A DNA stretch of 64,000 nt, taken from positions 62,001 through 126,000 of the forward strand of contig NZ_JBBMEJ010000001.1 in assembly GCF_040096615.1 (NCBI RefSeq), given 5' to 3'. Below are positions 17,329 to 26,329 of this stretch, in pieces. A program made the position numbers and the translations under genes. The notes beneath the pieces were generated by a model, which did no database searches, was not told where the DNA came from, and worked only from the letters and a program-made list of their open reading frames with translations. Positions within the stretch are counted from its first letter, which is position 1, and the number at the start of each line of letters is the position of its first letter. This stretch comes from Blautia_A aquisgranensis. GTDB taxonomy: Bacteria; Bacillota; Clostridia; Lachnospirales; Lachnospiraceae.

Positions 17329-18759
17329 TCAGTAAATAATGATCGGATATCCCGCATCGATCGTATTATAGATCGTTGCAGCCTGATCCTTCGGCAGATT
17401 AATACAGCCATGACTTCCGTTTGTCTTATAACGGTTTCCGCCAAAGGAAGACTGCCAGGTGGCATCATGAAGTCCCTGTCCGTAGACAAAAGGCATCCAG
17501 TAGTTGACCTTGACATTGTAGCCATACTCTGCGCTGGTAAGGTTATACGGGCTTGCCTTATAGGCGATCGGCCATGCACCTCTGTATGTCTCACGGCCCT
17601 TTACCGGTTTGCCGCTGACAATATCCGTCTCTGTCACAAGATTTCCGTCTTTGTAAAGCCACAGATGCTGGGCATCCAGGCTGACTTCTATGTAGCTGCC
17701 TGCCAGATCGTCCGTTCCGTTTCTCTGATAGCCGGTCTTGCTGTAGATTGGATCCCTTGTCACAGCTGTACCGCTTTTGAGATCCTCCAGAAGCTGTGCC
17801 AGCTCACCGTCCTGGTCGATCCGGTATCCATACTCATTTCCCTCGATCGTAATATCTGTTCCCGTAGAAGTGTGAAAAGCACGCGGCACATAAATCGTGT
17901 TGTATTTATTTGCAAGGTCACTGATGTATGTCTTAACCGCCTCTTCATCAACAGAAAGCGTCTCTCCCTCTGCTTTCAGCCAGGAATCGATGGTATCTGA
18001 ATCCAGAACCACCGTCTCACTTCCAAATGTATAGGTAACTGTAGTCTTGCGGTATTTGGCAAGCTGGGCATTAAGACTGTCTACTTTGTTCTGCATATCT
18101 TCCGTAGCTGTTACCAATGGGCTTACATACACGTGCTTATTGACCGGGACAGTGATCACATCTCCCAGAAATGCCGTATCAAAAGCAGCGTCCAGTGTGG
18201 TATCCACGGTAGTCAGAAGCTTATCCTCATCAATCTCATTTCCCTGCTTCTGTTTGGTCAGGATAAATTCTTTTTTCTCTTTGTCGTACGAAATGCTGGC
18301 ATCTATGGAAGCTTTTCGTTCCTTATCTCCGAAATTTGAAAGGTTCAGAGCCTGTTTTTCCTGCTCCTCATCCTGTTTAATCTGATATTCCAGATCCACG
18401 TTCTCTTCCTTCGGAAAAAGCTTTCTGTTTTCTTCCCGCTGTTTCTGAAGCTTGTTAAGCTTCTCAAGGAGCGCATCCTTATTAAGACTGTAGCCAAGAT
18501 TTTTCAGCGTGGTACTGTAAACCTGCTGATCATTCTCCTGGAAAACTACTGTTCTGTTCTCAAAAGAAGAAATGATCTTTTCTTCTGCCTGCTCTGCTGT
18601 CAGTCTGGAAACGTCCAGCCCGCTTACGGAGATCTTCCGGCCCAGTGTGTTATGATCTGCCATATATGTGTAGCCGAACAGCCCTGCCACGGCCACGACT
18701 GCTGCCACAATGCAGATCCCCAGCACAAGTGTTTTTCTGCTGATTGATTTTTTCTCCAT
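17329..18759 (-). CDS. L,D-transpeptidase (YkuD) with peptidoglycan-binding repeats
   Basis: The 476-residue protein has an N-terminal membrane anchor (LVLGICIVAAVVAVAGLFGY). Two long putative peptidoglycan-binding domains (about 45-330, including GLDVSRLTAEQAEEKI) follow. A C-terminal YkuD catalytic domain starts at about 355 (IEVSLDAQHLWLYKDG) and carries the active-site motif GSHGCINLP with His and Cys. It would act outside the cell, making 3-3 crosslinks or attaching proteins to peptidoglycan. It is a single-gene unit with a strong terminator. Confidence 0.93.
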   Translation of the reverse strand: MEKKSISRKTLVLGICIVAAVVAVAGLFGYTYMADHNTLGRKISVSGLDVSRLTAEQAEEKIISSFENRTVVFQENDQQVYSTTLKNLGYSLNKDALLEKLNKLQKQREENRKLFPKEENVDLEYQIKQDEEQEKQALNLSNFGDKERKASIDASISYDKEKKEFILTKQKQGNEIDEDKLLTTVDTTLDAAFDTAFLGDVITVPVNKHVYVSPLVTATEDMQNKVDSLNAQLAKYRKTTVTYTFGSETVVLDSDTIDSWLKAEGETLSVDEEAVKTYISDLANKYNTIYVPRAFHTSTGTDITIEGNEYGYRIDQDGELAQLLEDLKSGTAVTRDPIYSKTGYQRNGTDDLAGSYIEVSLDAQHLWLYKDGNLVTETDIVSGKPVKGRETYRGAWPIAYKASPYNLTSAEYGYNVKVNYWMPFVYGQGLHDATWQSSFGGNRYKTNGSHGCINLPKDQAATIYNTIDAGYPIIIY

Positions 18760-18879
18760 ACCCTTATCCCTCGAGTCTTATGTATTATATGATTATGTTG
18801 CCATACTGCCTGTTATTATAATCAGCATATTTCTCTTTTCTGTAATAAGCATTTATCCCGTTTCTATGATCTGTCCTGT

Positions 18880-18919
18880 AAAAAAAGACAGACTCCGCTT
18901 TAACGAAACCTGTCTTTTT
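18880..18919 (-). terminator. Intrinsic terminator after the LeuC/LeuD-type operon
   Basis: On the minus strand AAAAAGACAG and CTGTCTTTTTTT form a stem ending in a T-tract, about 10 bp after the stop at 18928. It ends the dehydratase operon. Confidence 0.85.
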
Positions 18920-18927
18920 CAGCTTTA

Positions 18928-20172
18928 TTATTCCGGCATTACGATCTTACCAGCAACTGCACATGCAGCGGCTGTTTTCGGGGATGCCAGATAGATCTGT
19001 ACCTTGGAAGTTCCCATACGTCCCAGGAAATTACGGTTGTTGGTTGCTACAACCTTCTCCCCGTCTGTCAGGATTCCGCCGGTTCTTCCACAGCAAAGAC
19101 CGCAACCCGGGTGTGTGATGATCGCACCAGCCTCAGCAAGCGTATCCAGAATACCGAGCTCAATAGCCTGACGGTAGATCTTGCGGCTTGCAGGAGTTAC
19201 GATCAGTTTCACAAAATCTGCAACTTTTTTGCCTTTCAGGACTTCAGCTGCTGCCATAAGATCCTCAAGACGTCCGTTTGTACAGGAACCGATAAATACC
19301 TGGTCAATGGTTTCACCCTGAAGCTCGCTGACATCGCGGATCTTGTCCACCTGTGACGGACACGCCATTACCGGCACAAAATCCTCTGCCTTGTATGTCA
19401 TGGTTTTCATGTAAACTGCATCTTCATCACCCACAAGACTCTTCTGATAATCGTCAAGCTCAACATTACAGTATGCTGCAGTCTTCGCATCCGGTGTAAA
19501 AAGAGCACATTTTGCGCCAGCCTCGATAGCCATGTTCGCCATGGTCATACGGCTTGCCACAGACATGTTCTCAATGGTACTTCCGGAAAACTCCAGCGCA
19601 CGGTAGGTTGCTCCGTCTGCACGAAGATCACCGATCAGACGGAGAATGATATCCTTGGACATTACATTCTCCGGAAGCTCTCCGTCGATCACAACCTTGA
19701 TCGTCTCCGGAACCTTGATCCACATGGTTCCTGTTCCCAGAATGCTGGCCATTTCTGTGTATCCGATACCGGAAGAAAATGCTCCCACACATCCATAAGT
19801 TGTTGTATGGCTGTCTGTACCAAATACAATATTTCCAGGCTTCACATAACCGGCCTCTGTCATCAGCTGGTGGCAGATTCCGTCACTTCTGTGTACATTT
19901 TTCATGCCATATTTTGCAGCAAAAGCATCTCCTACGTGGAAATGTCTTGTATCATCCTGCTGGCTTGCAGGTACAAGATGATCATAGATCAGGACAACCT
20001 TGTCCGGATCCCACAGCTTCTGAAAGCCCATCTCCTCAAATTTCTCCGCTACAAACGGAATAAAGATATCATGGATCATTACTCTGTCTACATTGACAGT
20101 CACGATATCGCCAGGCTTTACTGCCGTGCCTGTATTATGTCTGATAATTTTCTCAATGATCGTCTCGCCCAT
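18928..20172 (-). CDS. leuC: 3-isopropylmalate dehydratase-type large subunit (copy 1)
   Basis: A 414-residue aconitase-superfamily large subunit. Substrate and cluster features are visible: GTDSHTTTYGCVGAFSSGIG, the first cluster cysteine in IGSCTNGR, and the other two in HPGCGLCCGR. It pairs with the small subunit 21 bp upstream. The family isomerises 2-isopropylmalate to 3-isopropylmalate in leucine synthesis; close relatives act on homoaconitate, citramalate or dimethylmalate. No leuA or leuB is present, so the exact substrate is open. Confidence 0.88.
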   Translation of the reverse strand: MGETIIEKIIRHNTGTAVKPGDIVTVNVDRVMIHDIFIPFVAEKFEEMGFQKLWDPDKVVLIYDHLVPASQQDDTRHFHVGDAFAAKYGMKNVHRSDGICHQLMTEAGYVKPGNIVFGTDSHTTTYGCVGAFSSGIGYTEMASILGTGTMWIKVPETIKVVIDGELPENVMSKDIILRLIGDLRADGATYRALEFSGSTIENMSVASRMTMANMAIEAGAKCALFTPDAKTAAYCNVELDDYQKSLVGDEDAVYMKTMTYKAEDFVPVMACPSQVDKIRDVSELQGETIDQVFIGSCTNGRLEDLMAAAEVLKGKKVADFVKLIVTPASRKIYRQAIELGILDTLAEAGAIITHPGCGLCCGRTGGILTDGEKVVATNNRNFLGRMGTSKVQIYLASPKTAAACAVAGKIVMPE

Positions 20173-20193
20173 TTTTTCTCTCCTCTCCGTTTT

Positions 20194-20685
20194 TTAGTCC
20201 AGGCCGTTCAATTTACGCATAGCTTTCACAAGTCCGCCAGCCTGAATGATATCCATAAGATTCTCCGGAAGAGAAGCGATCGGATACTGTTTTCCATTGT
20301 GATCTACGTGCTCATTCATTACAACCGTAACCTGATCTCCTTCTTTTACATTGTCATGAAGATCCGGCTGTTCGATCAGAAGAAGTCCGTTATTAATCGA
20401 ATTACGGAAAAAGATCCGGGCAAAAGATTTCGCAATGACACACTGGATTCCCAGTGCCTTGATGATCTCCGGTGCCTGCTCTCTGGAGGAACCGCAGCCG
20501 AAGTTTTTTCCAGCTACGATGATGTCACCTTTCTGGATCTGTCCTGCAAGCTCCGGGCGGAGCGGGCTGAATCCATACTGTTTCATATCGTCAATGGTTT
20601 TCAGTGCAAGGTATTCTGTCGGAATGATGATATCCGTATCAATATCATCTCCAAGTACCCACACCTTTCCTGTAAATGCTTCCAT
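20194..20685 (-). CDS. leuD: 3-isopropylmalate dehydratase-type small subunit (copy 1)
   Basis: A 163-residue swivel-domain subunit with the family hallmarks GDDIDTDIIIPTEYL near the start and GKNFGCGSSREQAPEIIKALG at residues 55-77. It is encoded before its large subunit, the order also seen in the second pair. Genes are close (21 bp), so subunits are co-translated. A sequence-rich hairpin region lies upstream, between this pair and copy 2. Confidence 0.88.
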   Translation of the reverse strand: MEAFTGKVWVLGDDIDTDIIIPTEYLALKTIDDMKQYGFSPLRPELAGQIQKGDIIVAGKNFGCGSSREQAPEIIKALGIQCVIAKSFARIFFRNSINNGLLLIEQPDLHDNVKEGDQVTVVMNEHVDHNGKQYPIASLPENLMDIIQAGGLVKAMRKLNGLD

Positions 20686-20864
20686 ATGTATATCTCCTAT
20701 TTATTCCGTTCCGTATCATCAGGCAAAAGTTTTCTGTCTGCCCTGTTATAAGAACCCACGCCGAAACGGAGTATCCTCTGATAATTTCTGAATATATTGT
20801 GTCAATCGGATATTCGCAATCCGCTTTCGCTACTTGCTCATAACCGAATAACTGCTCCGCAGTT

Positions 20865-20952
20865 TATCAGGAGGGGCTTGTACCCCTCCTGATACAAGTA
20901 AGTCCCACCCACTGCTTATTGCTCCTCGCAATTGAAGCAGGGGACTTACTTG
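20865..20952. repeat. Two adjacent strong inverted repeats between the dehydratase pairs
   Basis: TATCAGGAGGGG (20865-20876) pairs perfectly with CCCCTCCTGATA (20883-20894) around a 6-nt loop. Immediately next, CAAGTAAGTCCC (20895-20906) pairs perfectly with GGGACTTACTTG (20941-20952). The loop of that second hairpin itself contains CTGCTT/GAAGCAG and ATTGC/GCAAT pairings, giving a nearly continuous long stem. It lies 27 bp past the stop of large subunit 2. No T-tract follows on the minus strand, so it may be a mobile hairpin repeat or an mRNA-processing element rather than a plain terminator. Confidence 0.7.
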
Positions 20953-20978
20953 ATTCGGTTAAATCTTTTCTGAGACTC

Positions 20979-22229
20979 TTATACTCTGTCAGCAGTTGCA
21001 ATCTCGCCTGCAATGGCAGATGCAGTAACGGTTGCAGCAGATCCCAGGTAAACCTTGGAGCTTGGATGTCCGGCACGTCCCTTGAAGTTACGTGTTCCTG
21101 TACTGATCAGAACTTCATTTTCACCGATAACCCCCTGGCAGCTTCCCCAGCATACACTGCAGTTCGGATTCATAACGATCGCTCCTGCTTCCATAAAGAT
21201 ATCGATCAAACCTTCTTTTAATGCCTGGCGATAAATAGTCTGGCTTGCCGGAACAACCAGGAAACGTACACCCTCTGCAACTTTTTTGCCCTTGATAACC
21301 TCTGCACCTACACGGAGATCTTCAATACGTCCATTGTTGCAGGAACCAAGGAATGCTTCGTTGATCTTAATTCCGCATGTCTCTTCCGCCGGAACTACGT
21401 TATCAACAAAATCCGGTTTCGCTACAACAGGACGAACTTTGGAAAGATCGAAAGTGTACTCTCCTGCATAAACTGCATCCGGATCACTGTGGTATACAGC
21501 TTTTGGCTCACGGCCATGCTCTTTCAGATATTCCAGAGCCTTGTCATCTGCTTCAAAAATACCAGTCTTCGCACCGGCCTCAACAGCCATGTTGCAAAGA
21601 GCCATACGGTCGCTGATGCTTAATGTCCTTGCACCCTCACCTGTAAACTCCATAGCCTGGTAATTACATCCGTTTGCTCCGATCTCACCAATAATGGTAA
21701 GAATCAGATCTCTTGCATAAACACCTTCCGGCAGCTTGCCTGTCAGATTGAATTTTACGGTTTCCGGAACCATGACCCAGGAAGTTCCTGTTACCATTCC
21801 GTAAAGGAAATCTGTGCAGCCCACACCGGTACCGAACGCACCAAGTGCACCATAAGAACAAGTATGGCTGTCAGCACCGAAGATCAGCTGTCCCGGACGG
21901 ACATAATTTTCGATCATGATCTGGTGACATACACCTTTACCTTCCCAGAAATCAATATTGTTCTCCCTTGCAAAATCTCTCATTTTTTTCTGGGATGCTG
22001 CTGTTTTCGGGCTGTCAGACGGTACATTGTGGTCTACGATAAACACAAGCTTCCTGGTATCTGCAATGTGCGGATTTTTTAATTTATTATTGTACATATC
22101 AACAGTCAGATGTGTGGTTCCGTCATTACTCATCAGATGATCCAACTGTACCGTATAGATATCTCCAGGTTTTACGCTGTCCACACCTGCTGCAGCTGCA
22201 ATGATTTTTTCTGCGATCGTCATTCCCAT
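20979..22229 (-). CDS. 3-isopropylmalate dehydratase-type large subunit (copy 2)
   Basis: A 416-residue aconitase-superfamily large subunit. It shows GADSHTCSYGALGAFGTGVG, LGSCNNGRIEDL with the first cluster Cys, and MNPNCSVCWGSCQGV with the other two. It differs clearly from copy 1 (cluster motif NPNCSVC rather than HPGCGLC), so it is a paralogue rather than a recent duplicate and may use a related substrate. The small subunit gene is three bases upstream. Confidence 0.88.
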   Translation of the reverse strand: MGMTIAEKIIAAAAGVDSVKPGDIYTVQLDHLMSNDGTTHLTVDMYNNKLKNPHIADTRKLVFIVDHNVPSDSPKTAASQKKMRDFARENNIDFWEGKGVCHQIMIENYVRPGQLIFGADSHTCSYGALGAFGTGVGCTDFLYGMVTGTSWVMVPETVKFNLTGKLPEGVYARDLILTIIGEIGANGCNYQAMEFTGEGARTLSISDRMALCNMAVEAGAKTGIFEADDKALEYLKEHGREPKAVYHSDPDAVYAGEYTFDLSKVRPVVAKPDFVDNVVPAEETCGIKINEAFLGSCNNGRIEDLRVGAEVIKGKKVAEGVRFLVVPASQTIYRQALKEGLIDIFMEAGAIVMNPNCSVCWGSCQGVIGENEVLISTGTRNFKGRAGHPSSKVYLGSAATVTASAIAGEIATADRV

Positions 22230-22232
22230 CTC

Positions 22233-22715
22233 TTATTCCTCCTCTCTGTTCAGAGAAGCGATAAGGCCACCCTGATTCAGTATATTCTGCATGTATTCTG
22301 GCAGTTTTGTGCAGGAATAAGTTTTTCCGTTGGCAACTGCTGTTCCCTCAGACATATGAAGCTCCATGGTATCTCCTGTCTTCACATCGTCCGGGAGATC
22401 CTTACAGACAATAGCCGGAAGTCCGATATTGATAGCATTGCGGAAGAAAATACGGGCAAAAGATTTCGCAATAACGGCTTTTACTCCAAGTGCTTTAAGT
22501 ACACCTGGTGCCTGCTCTCTGGAAGATCCGCATCCAAAGTTCTCTCCTCCGACTACGAAATCTCCCGGTTTTACCTTCTTGGAAAAATCCGGATCCAGCG
22601 ATTCAAAAGTATGGCTCTTCATTTCATCCAGATTCGGCAGAAGCAGGTACTGGGATGCAATGATCTGATCTGTGTCAAGGTCATTATGAAATTTAAAAAT
22701 TGTTCCCTTATCCAT
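22233..22715 (-). CDS. 3-isopropylmalate dehydratase-type small subunit (copy 2)
   Basis: From the ATG at 22715 (AAAGGAAC site) the protein has 160 residues; the frame is open for 36 more codons without a site. It has HNDLDTDQIIASQYL and GGENFGCGSSREQAPGVLKALG, both hallmarks of the swivel subunit. It is first in the minus-strand order small2-large2-hairpins-small1-large1. The second pair may be read from the same transcript through the hairpins. Confidence 0.87.
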   Translation of the reverse strand: MDKGTIFKFHNDLDTDQIIASQYLLLPNLDEMKSHTFESLDPDFSKKVKPGDFVVGGENFGCGSSREQAPGVLKALGVKAVIAKSFARIFFRNAINIGLPAIVCKDLPDDVKTGDTMELHMSEGTAVANGKTYSCTKLPEYMQNILNQGGLIASLNREEE

Positions 22716-22932
22716 AAAACAAGTTCCTTTCTGATCATTTATTCTTTTTTCTGAGGCTTTTTTATTTAGGAAGCCATTTTTATTATGCAGTGCCATAAAC
22801 CTGTCTGCGGCTCTCTGACGCACTGCTATCTTGAATCGTTATCTATTCTAACACAAAATACAAGATAATCAAAATGTATATTTCATAATTTCTGCAGTTT
22901 CACTGTTTTTCTCTGATTTTCTGACGGCATTT

Positions 22933-24300
22933 TTATCTCTCAGCTGCTCCCATAAGCTGTCTGTGTACCTTTCTTCTTACAAACCAGAAGCAGATCACCT
23001 GCATGATGATCGTAAGGATCCAGGAAGCCGGGTAGGAAATGAACAGAACCTTAAGCGATCTGTGTGCCGGAAAGATTCCGAATATCCATACGATCCTCAG
23101 TCCTACTGTACCGATGATGGACAGGATCATGGGCACACCGGAACGTCCCATTCCACGAAGTGCTCCCGGGAACAGATCCATCTGTCCGCAGAGAAAATAT
23201 GTAAGCGTGGTATAAGCAAGAATCTCCATTCCACACTGGATAACCTTCGGGTCTGATGTATAGATCCGAAGAAGCTCCGGGCCAAAAAAGTACGCGCCAC
23301 AGCCCATGGCAAAGGATACTGCAAAAGACAGGATCAGGCAGTCGATCAGCACACGGTCCATACGCTTCGGCTTGCGGACGCCGTAATTCTGGCTGGTAAA
23401 GCTCATACATGCCTGGGTAACTGCGTTCACAGAAGTATACAGAAATCCGAAGATATTGTTGGCTGCTGTATAGCCTGCCATGGCAACAGAACCAAAGGAA
23501 TTTACGGAGGACTGCAGAAGCACGTTTGAAAAATTGATAACTGTACTCTGGATTCCTGCAGGAAGTCCTACCTGAAAGATCTGTCTCAGATATGCGCCTT
23601 TGATCGACAGCTTCGAAAAACGCAGCTGATAACTGCCCTCGCTTTTATACAGGCAGCGAAGCACCAGTATGCAGGAGATCAGCTGGGAGATCACGGTTCC
23701 AATTCCGACTCCCGCCACACTTAAATGACACACGATCACAAAAAACAGATTTAAGATCGCATTGGTAACTCCTGATATGATAAGAAACAGTAACGGACGT
23801 TTTGTATCTCCTACTGCCCGCAGGATCGCTGCGCCATAATTATAAAGCATAAAAAATGGCATTCCCAGGAAATAGATCCGCATATAAAGCGTGGAAAGAT
23901 TGATTACATCATCCGGCGTTGCCATCAACTCCAGGCAGATTCTGGCAAAAACCACTCCCAGAAACGCCATGATGATCCCGCTGATCAGAGCCAGCAGAAT
24001 CGATGTATGTACTGTTTCTGACATTTCCTCATCTTTACCGGCAGCATAAAATCTGGCTGCCAACACATTGGCGCCAAGAGAAATCCCGATAAAAAGATTG
24101 GTAAACACATTGATCAGCGCTGTGGTGGAACCTACTGCCGCCAGTGCCTCACTTCCGCTGAAACGTCCGACTACCACGATGTCCACTGCATTGAACATCA
24201 GCTGTAAGATACCGGACAGCATCAGTGGCAGTGAAAACGAGATCAGCTTGTCCATGATCGATCCATTGCACATATCGATCTCATACTTGTTTTTTTTCAC
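22933..24300 (-). CDS. MATE-family efflux transporter
   Basis: About 455 residues from a GTG at 24300 that has a GGGGGA site at good spacing and gives the usual KKNKYEIDMCNGSIMDKL N-terminus; an ATG seven codons earlier lacks a site. Twelve hydrophobic helices form two repeats of about 210 residues. The first opens with FSLPLMLSGILQLMFNAVDI and VVVGRFSG. It exports cationic drugs or metabolites with sodium or protons. No linked regulator is seen. Confidence 0.9.
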   Translation of the reverse strand: MKKNKYEIDMCNGSIMDKLISFSLPLMLSGILQLMFNAVDIVVVGRFSGSEALAAVGSTTALINVFTNLFIGISLGANVLAARFYAAGKDEEMSETVHTSILLALISGIIMAFLGVVFARICLELMATPDDVINLSTLYMRIYFLGMPFFMLYNYGAAILRAVGDTKRPLLFLIISGVTNAILNLFFVIVCHLSVAGVGIGTVISQLISCILVLRCLYKSEGSYQLRFSKLSIKGAYLRQIFQVGLPAGIQSTVINFSNVLLQSSVNSFGSVAMAGYTAANNIFGFLYTSVNAVTQACMSFTSQNYGVRKPKRMDRVLIDCLILSFAVSFAMGCGAYFFGPELLRIYTSDPKVIQCGMEILAYTTLTYFLCGQMDLFPGALRGMGRSGVPMILSIIGTVGLRIVWIFGIFPAHRSLKVLFISYPASWILTIIMQVICFWFVRRKVHRQLMGAAER

Positions 24301-24391
24301 GATTTCATCCCCCATAATCATACTTAGCTGAAATCATTATAGCACCTTTCGCTGAAAAGCTACAATGAAATATTTCTATGAAGAATATGCA

Positions 24392-24416
24392 GCGGCTGCA
24401 TAAAATACGCAGCCGC
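24392..24416 (-). terminator. Stem-loop after the collagen-like gene
   Basis: GCGGCTGC and GCAGCCGC flank a 9-nt loop, 25 bp past the collagen-like stop. The stem is strong but only a weak T content follows on the minus strand. Confidence 0.55.
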
Positions 24417-24441
24417 ACAGTAACGTGTATTTATCATTTTA

Positions 24442-24993
24442 CTATCGTTCCAGAAGTCCTGCATCCCGAAGGTTTGCAAGAAGTGCATTAAAATCCTCCA
24501 CAATATCATCTACTGTTGTTGCATTTCCCACAGCAGCTGCCGGGGTTACTGTTCCGGCCGGACCTGTTGCTCCAGCTTCTCCTGCAGGGCCGGTAGCTCC
24601 TGTTGGACCGGTGGCTCCCGTTGGACCGGTAACTCCTGCCGGACCGGTGGCCCCAGTTGCCCCAGTTGCTCCCGCTGGACCAGTGGCTCCCGCTGGACCA
24701 GTGGCTCCTATTGCTCCTGTTGGGCCGGTAACTCCTGCCGGACCGGTGGCTCCCGTATATCCCTGTATTCCCGGCTCCCCCTGCGGTCCCTGAGGACCCA
24801 TAGGCCCCGGAACTCCCGGACAGCCTCTGGGACCGGTTGGTCCTGTAGGTCCCACAGGACCCGGACAACCTCTTGTTCCACATCTGTCACATCCACAGGA
24901 ACTATGATTTCCATAACAGGACATACAGGACAAATCCTCATGACTGTCCTGCTGCATTTCCATTTCCTTACGTTTTCGATGCATGAACAGCAT
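24442..24993 (-). CDS. Collagen-like GXY-repeat surface/exosporium-type protein
   Basis: A 183-residue protein with a Cys-rich N-terminal head (SCMSCYGNHSSCGCDRCG). About 35 uninterrupted Gly-X-Y triplets follow (residues about 38-145), dominated by GPT, GAT and GPA. A short C-terminal domain ends in NALLANLRDAGLLER. Threonine in the third position is the pattern glycosylated in BclA-type spore-surface proteins. There is no classical signal peptide, as in exosporium proteins. GAGGTGAT upstream supports the start at 24993. The gene lies just downstream of a glycosyltransferase in the same direction. Confidence 0.88.
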   Translation of the reverse strand: MLFMHRKRKEMEMQQDSHEDLSCMSCYGNHSSCGCDRCGTRGCPGPVGPTGPTGPRGCPGVPGPMGPQGPQGEPGIQGYTGATGPAGVTGPTGAIGATGPAGATGPAGATGATGATGPAGVTGPTGATGPTGATGPAGEAGATGPAGTVTPAAAVGNATTVDDIVEDFNALLANLRDAGLLER

Positions 24994-25110
24994 TCTGCGA
25001 TCACCTCATAAGAAAATAACTTTCCCTACAGTATATGACAGCAGCATTTACCTGTGCATACGATTCCCGCAAGCCTGCACCCTGCCAGGATAATAAAGAT
25101 ATCTTTCTTT

Positions 25111-26190
25111 TTATACCAGACCATATTTTTCCCGAAAATATTTCTGGTTATACAATACTCCAGGATCTTCCGGTTTCTGTTCTCTCGCCTTCTTATGAAA
25201 AAAGAATGCCTGCTCCGGGCATCCCATCCTATCATAACAAACGCAAAGCTGCATATACGGCACAAATCCATGGCACTCAGCCATAAAAAAACCACCTTTT
25301 TTCTTATCTGTCGGCACAGTAAGCGCCTGCCCGTACCAGTAGGCAGCCTGTCTGTGCAGCTCTCTTTCCAGAAAAATTCCACCGACCTCACAGCAGATTT
25401 CTGCCCTCGGCACATCCATAGTCAGACTATAAAGAAAAGCTTCCAGTGCGTTTTTTTGTTCTCCCATTTTCCGGCAGCACTGTCCAAGTACATAACAGGC
25501 ATCTATCTTATTTTCCAACCATCCGGACGGATTTTTCAGCAACTCCACCAGCACAGCCTCTGCCTCCGGATACCGCTGATGATAATACAGTTCTCTCCCA
25601 TAATAAAGCTGATGTCTGGGTTCCAGCGTTTCTCCTCCTGCCAGCATTTTTTCATAGATCTGCAAATTCCTGTCCGGATCTCCCTGCACACATTTCCGGT
25701 GCTGAACTTCGATATCTGAATAAAAAATATTTCCCCTTGGCATTACCGCCTCATGTACTCTTCCACTCCACCGAAATCCCCCGGAAGTCTTCAGAATCCT
25801 TTCCCTGTAATAGGAAAACGTTGTCTTCCCATCAGTATCAAAGCCAACCGCATATTCCATCATCACTACATCAGTCTCTCCATCCAGAGCTGCCTTCAGC
25901 TTCTTCATTTTTTCCAGATTTTCCTCATTCATGACATCATCCGCATCCAGCCACATCCAGTAATCCGTGCATACTTTTTCCACGAGAAAATTCCTTGCAG
26001 CAGAAAAATCATCACACCAGACAAAATCAAATATCTGCGACGTATACTGTTCTGCAATTTCTTTCGTTCTGTCCGAAGAACCTGTATCCGCAATCAGAAT
26101 CTCATCCATGATTCCAGAAATCGGTTTCAGGATCCTCTCCAGCACAGCTTCTTCATTTTTTACGATCATACAAAGACTGAGAGAACTCAT
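25111..26190 (-). CDS. Family 2 glycosyltransferase with TPR-like tail
   Basis: A 359-residue protein. The N-terminal GT-A domain (about 1-215) has LCMIVKNEEAVLERIL, ADTGSSDRTKEIA and the DXD-like metal site in WMWLDADDVM. The C-terminal half is helical with repeated YGRELYYHQRYPEAEAVLVEL-like units suggestive of TPRs. The architecture matches SPBc2/BclA-associated transferases. It precedes the collagen-like gene in the same direction (about 115 bp apart), so its likely acceptor is the threonine-rich collagen repeat. The acceptor is inferred, not seen. Confidence 0.85.
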   Translation of the reverse strand: MSSLSLCMIVKNEEAVLERILKPISGIMDEILIADTGSSDRTKEIAEQYTSQIFDFVWCDDFSAARNFLVEKVCTDYWMWLDADDVMNEENLEKMKKLKAALDGETDVVMMEYAVGFDTDGKTTFSYYRERILKTSGGFRWSGRVHEAVMPRGNIFYSDIEVQHRKCVQGDPDRNLQIYEKMLAGGETLEPRHQLYYGRELYYHQRYPEAEAVLVELLKNPSGWLENKIDACYVLGQCCRKMGEQKNALEAFLYSLTMDVPRAEICCEVGGIFLERELHRQAAYWYGQALTVPTDKKKGGFFMAECHGFVPYMQLCVCYDRMGCPEQAFFFHKKAREQKPEDPGVLYNQKYFREKYGLV

Positions 26191-26273
26191 ATTTAATAAT
26201 CGACCTTCATAACTTTATAAAATCTATGTACCTCTCTTTCGTTGTATGCCCTCTGTCATTTTCCCACATAAAT

Positions 26274-26300
26274 TAAGAGAGCCTTATGTCGGCTCTCTTA
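26274..26300 (-). terminator. Terminator-like hairpin after the CmpB-type gene
   Basis: A perfect 10-bp stem (TAAGAGAGCC and GGCTCTCTTA) with a 7-nt loop lies 30 bp past the stop, followed by ATTTATG on the minus strand. Confidence 0.65.
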
Positions 26301-26329
26301 CCTGTTTTGTCTGATGCTTTTTCATTAAA

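Noticed and set aside
20867..21076. 69-codon open frame across the end of dehydratase large subunit 2
   Set aside because: It is a shadow of the large-subunit gene that runs into the hairpin region; no ribosome site or conserved features.
20686..22932. T-box or leucine attenuator controlling the dehydratase genes
   Set aside because: No T-box TGGnACCGCG-like sequence or Leu-codon leader was found in front of either pair.
24506..24883. Ser-Gly/Tyr-rich repeat protein on the minus strand
   Set aside because: It is the out-of-frame reading of the collagen-like repeat; codon periodicity belongs to the collagen frame.
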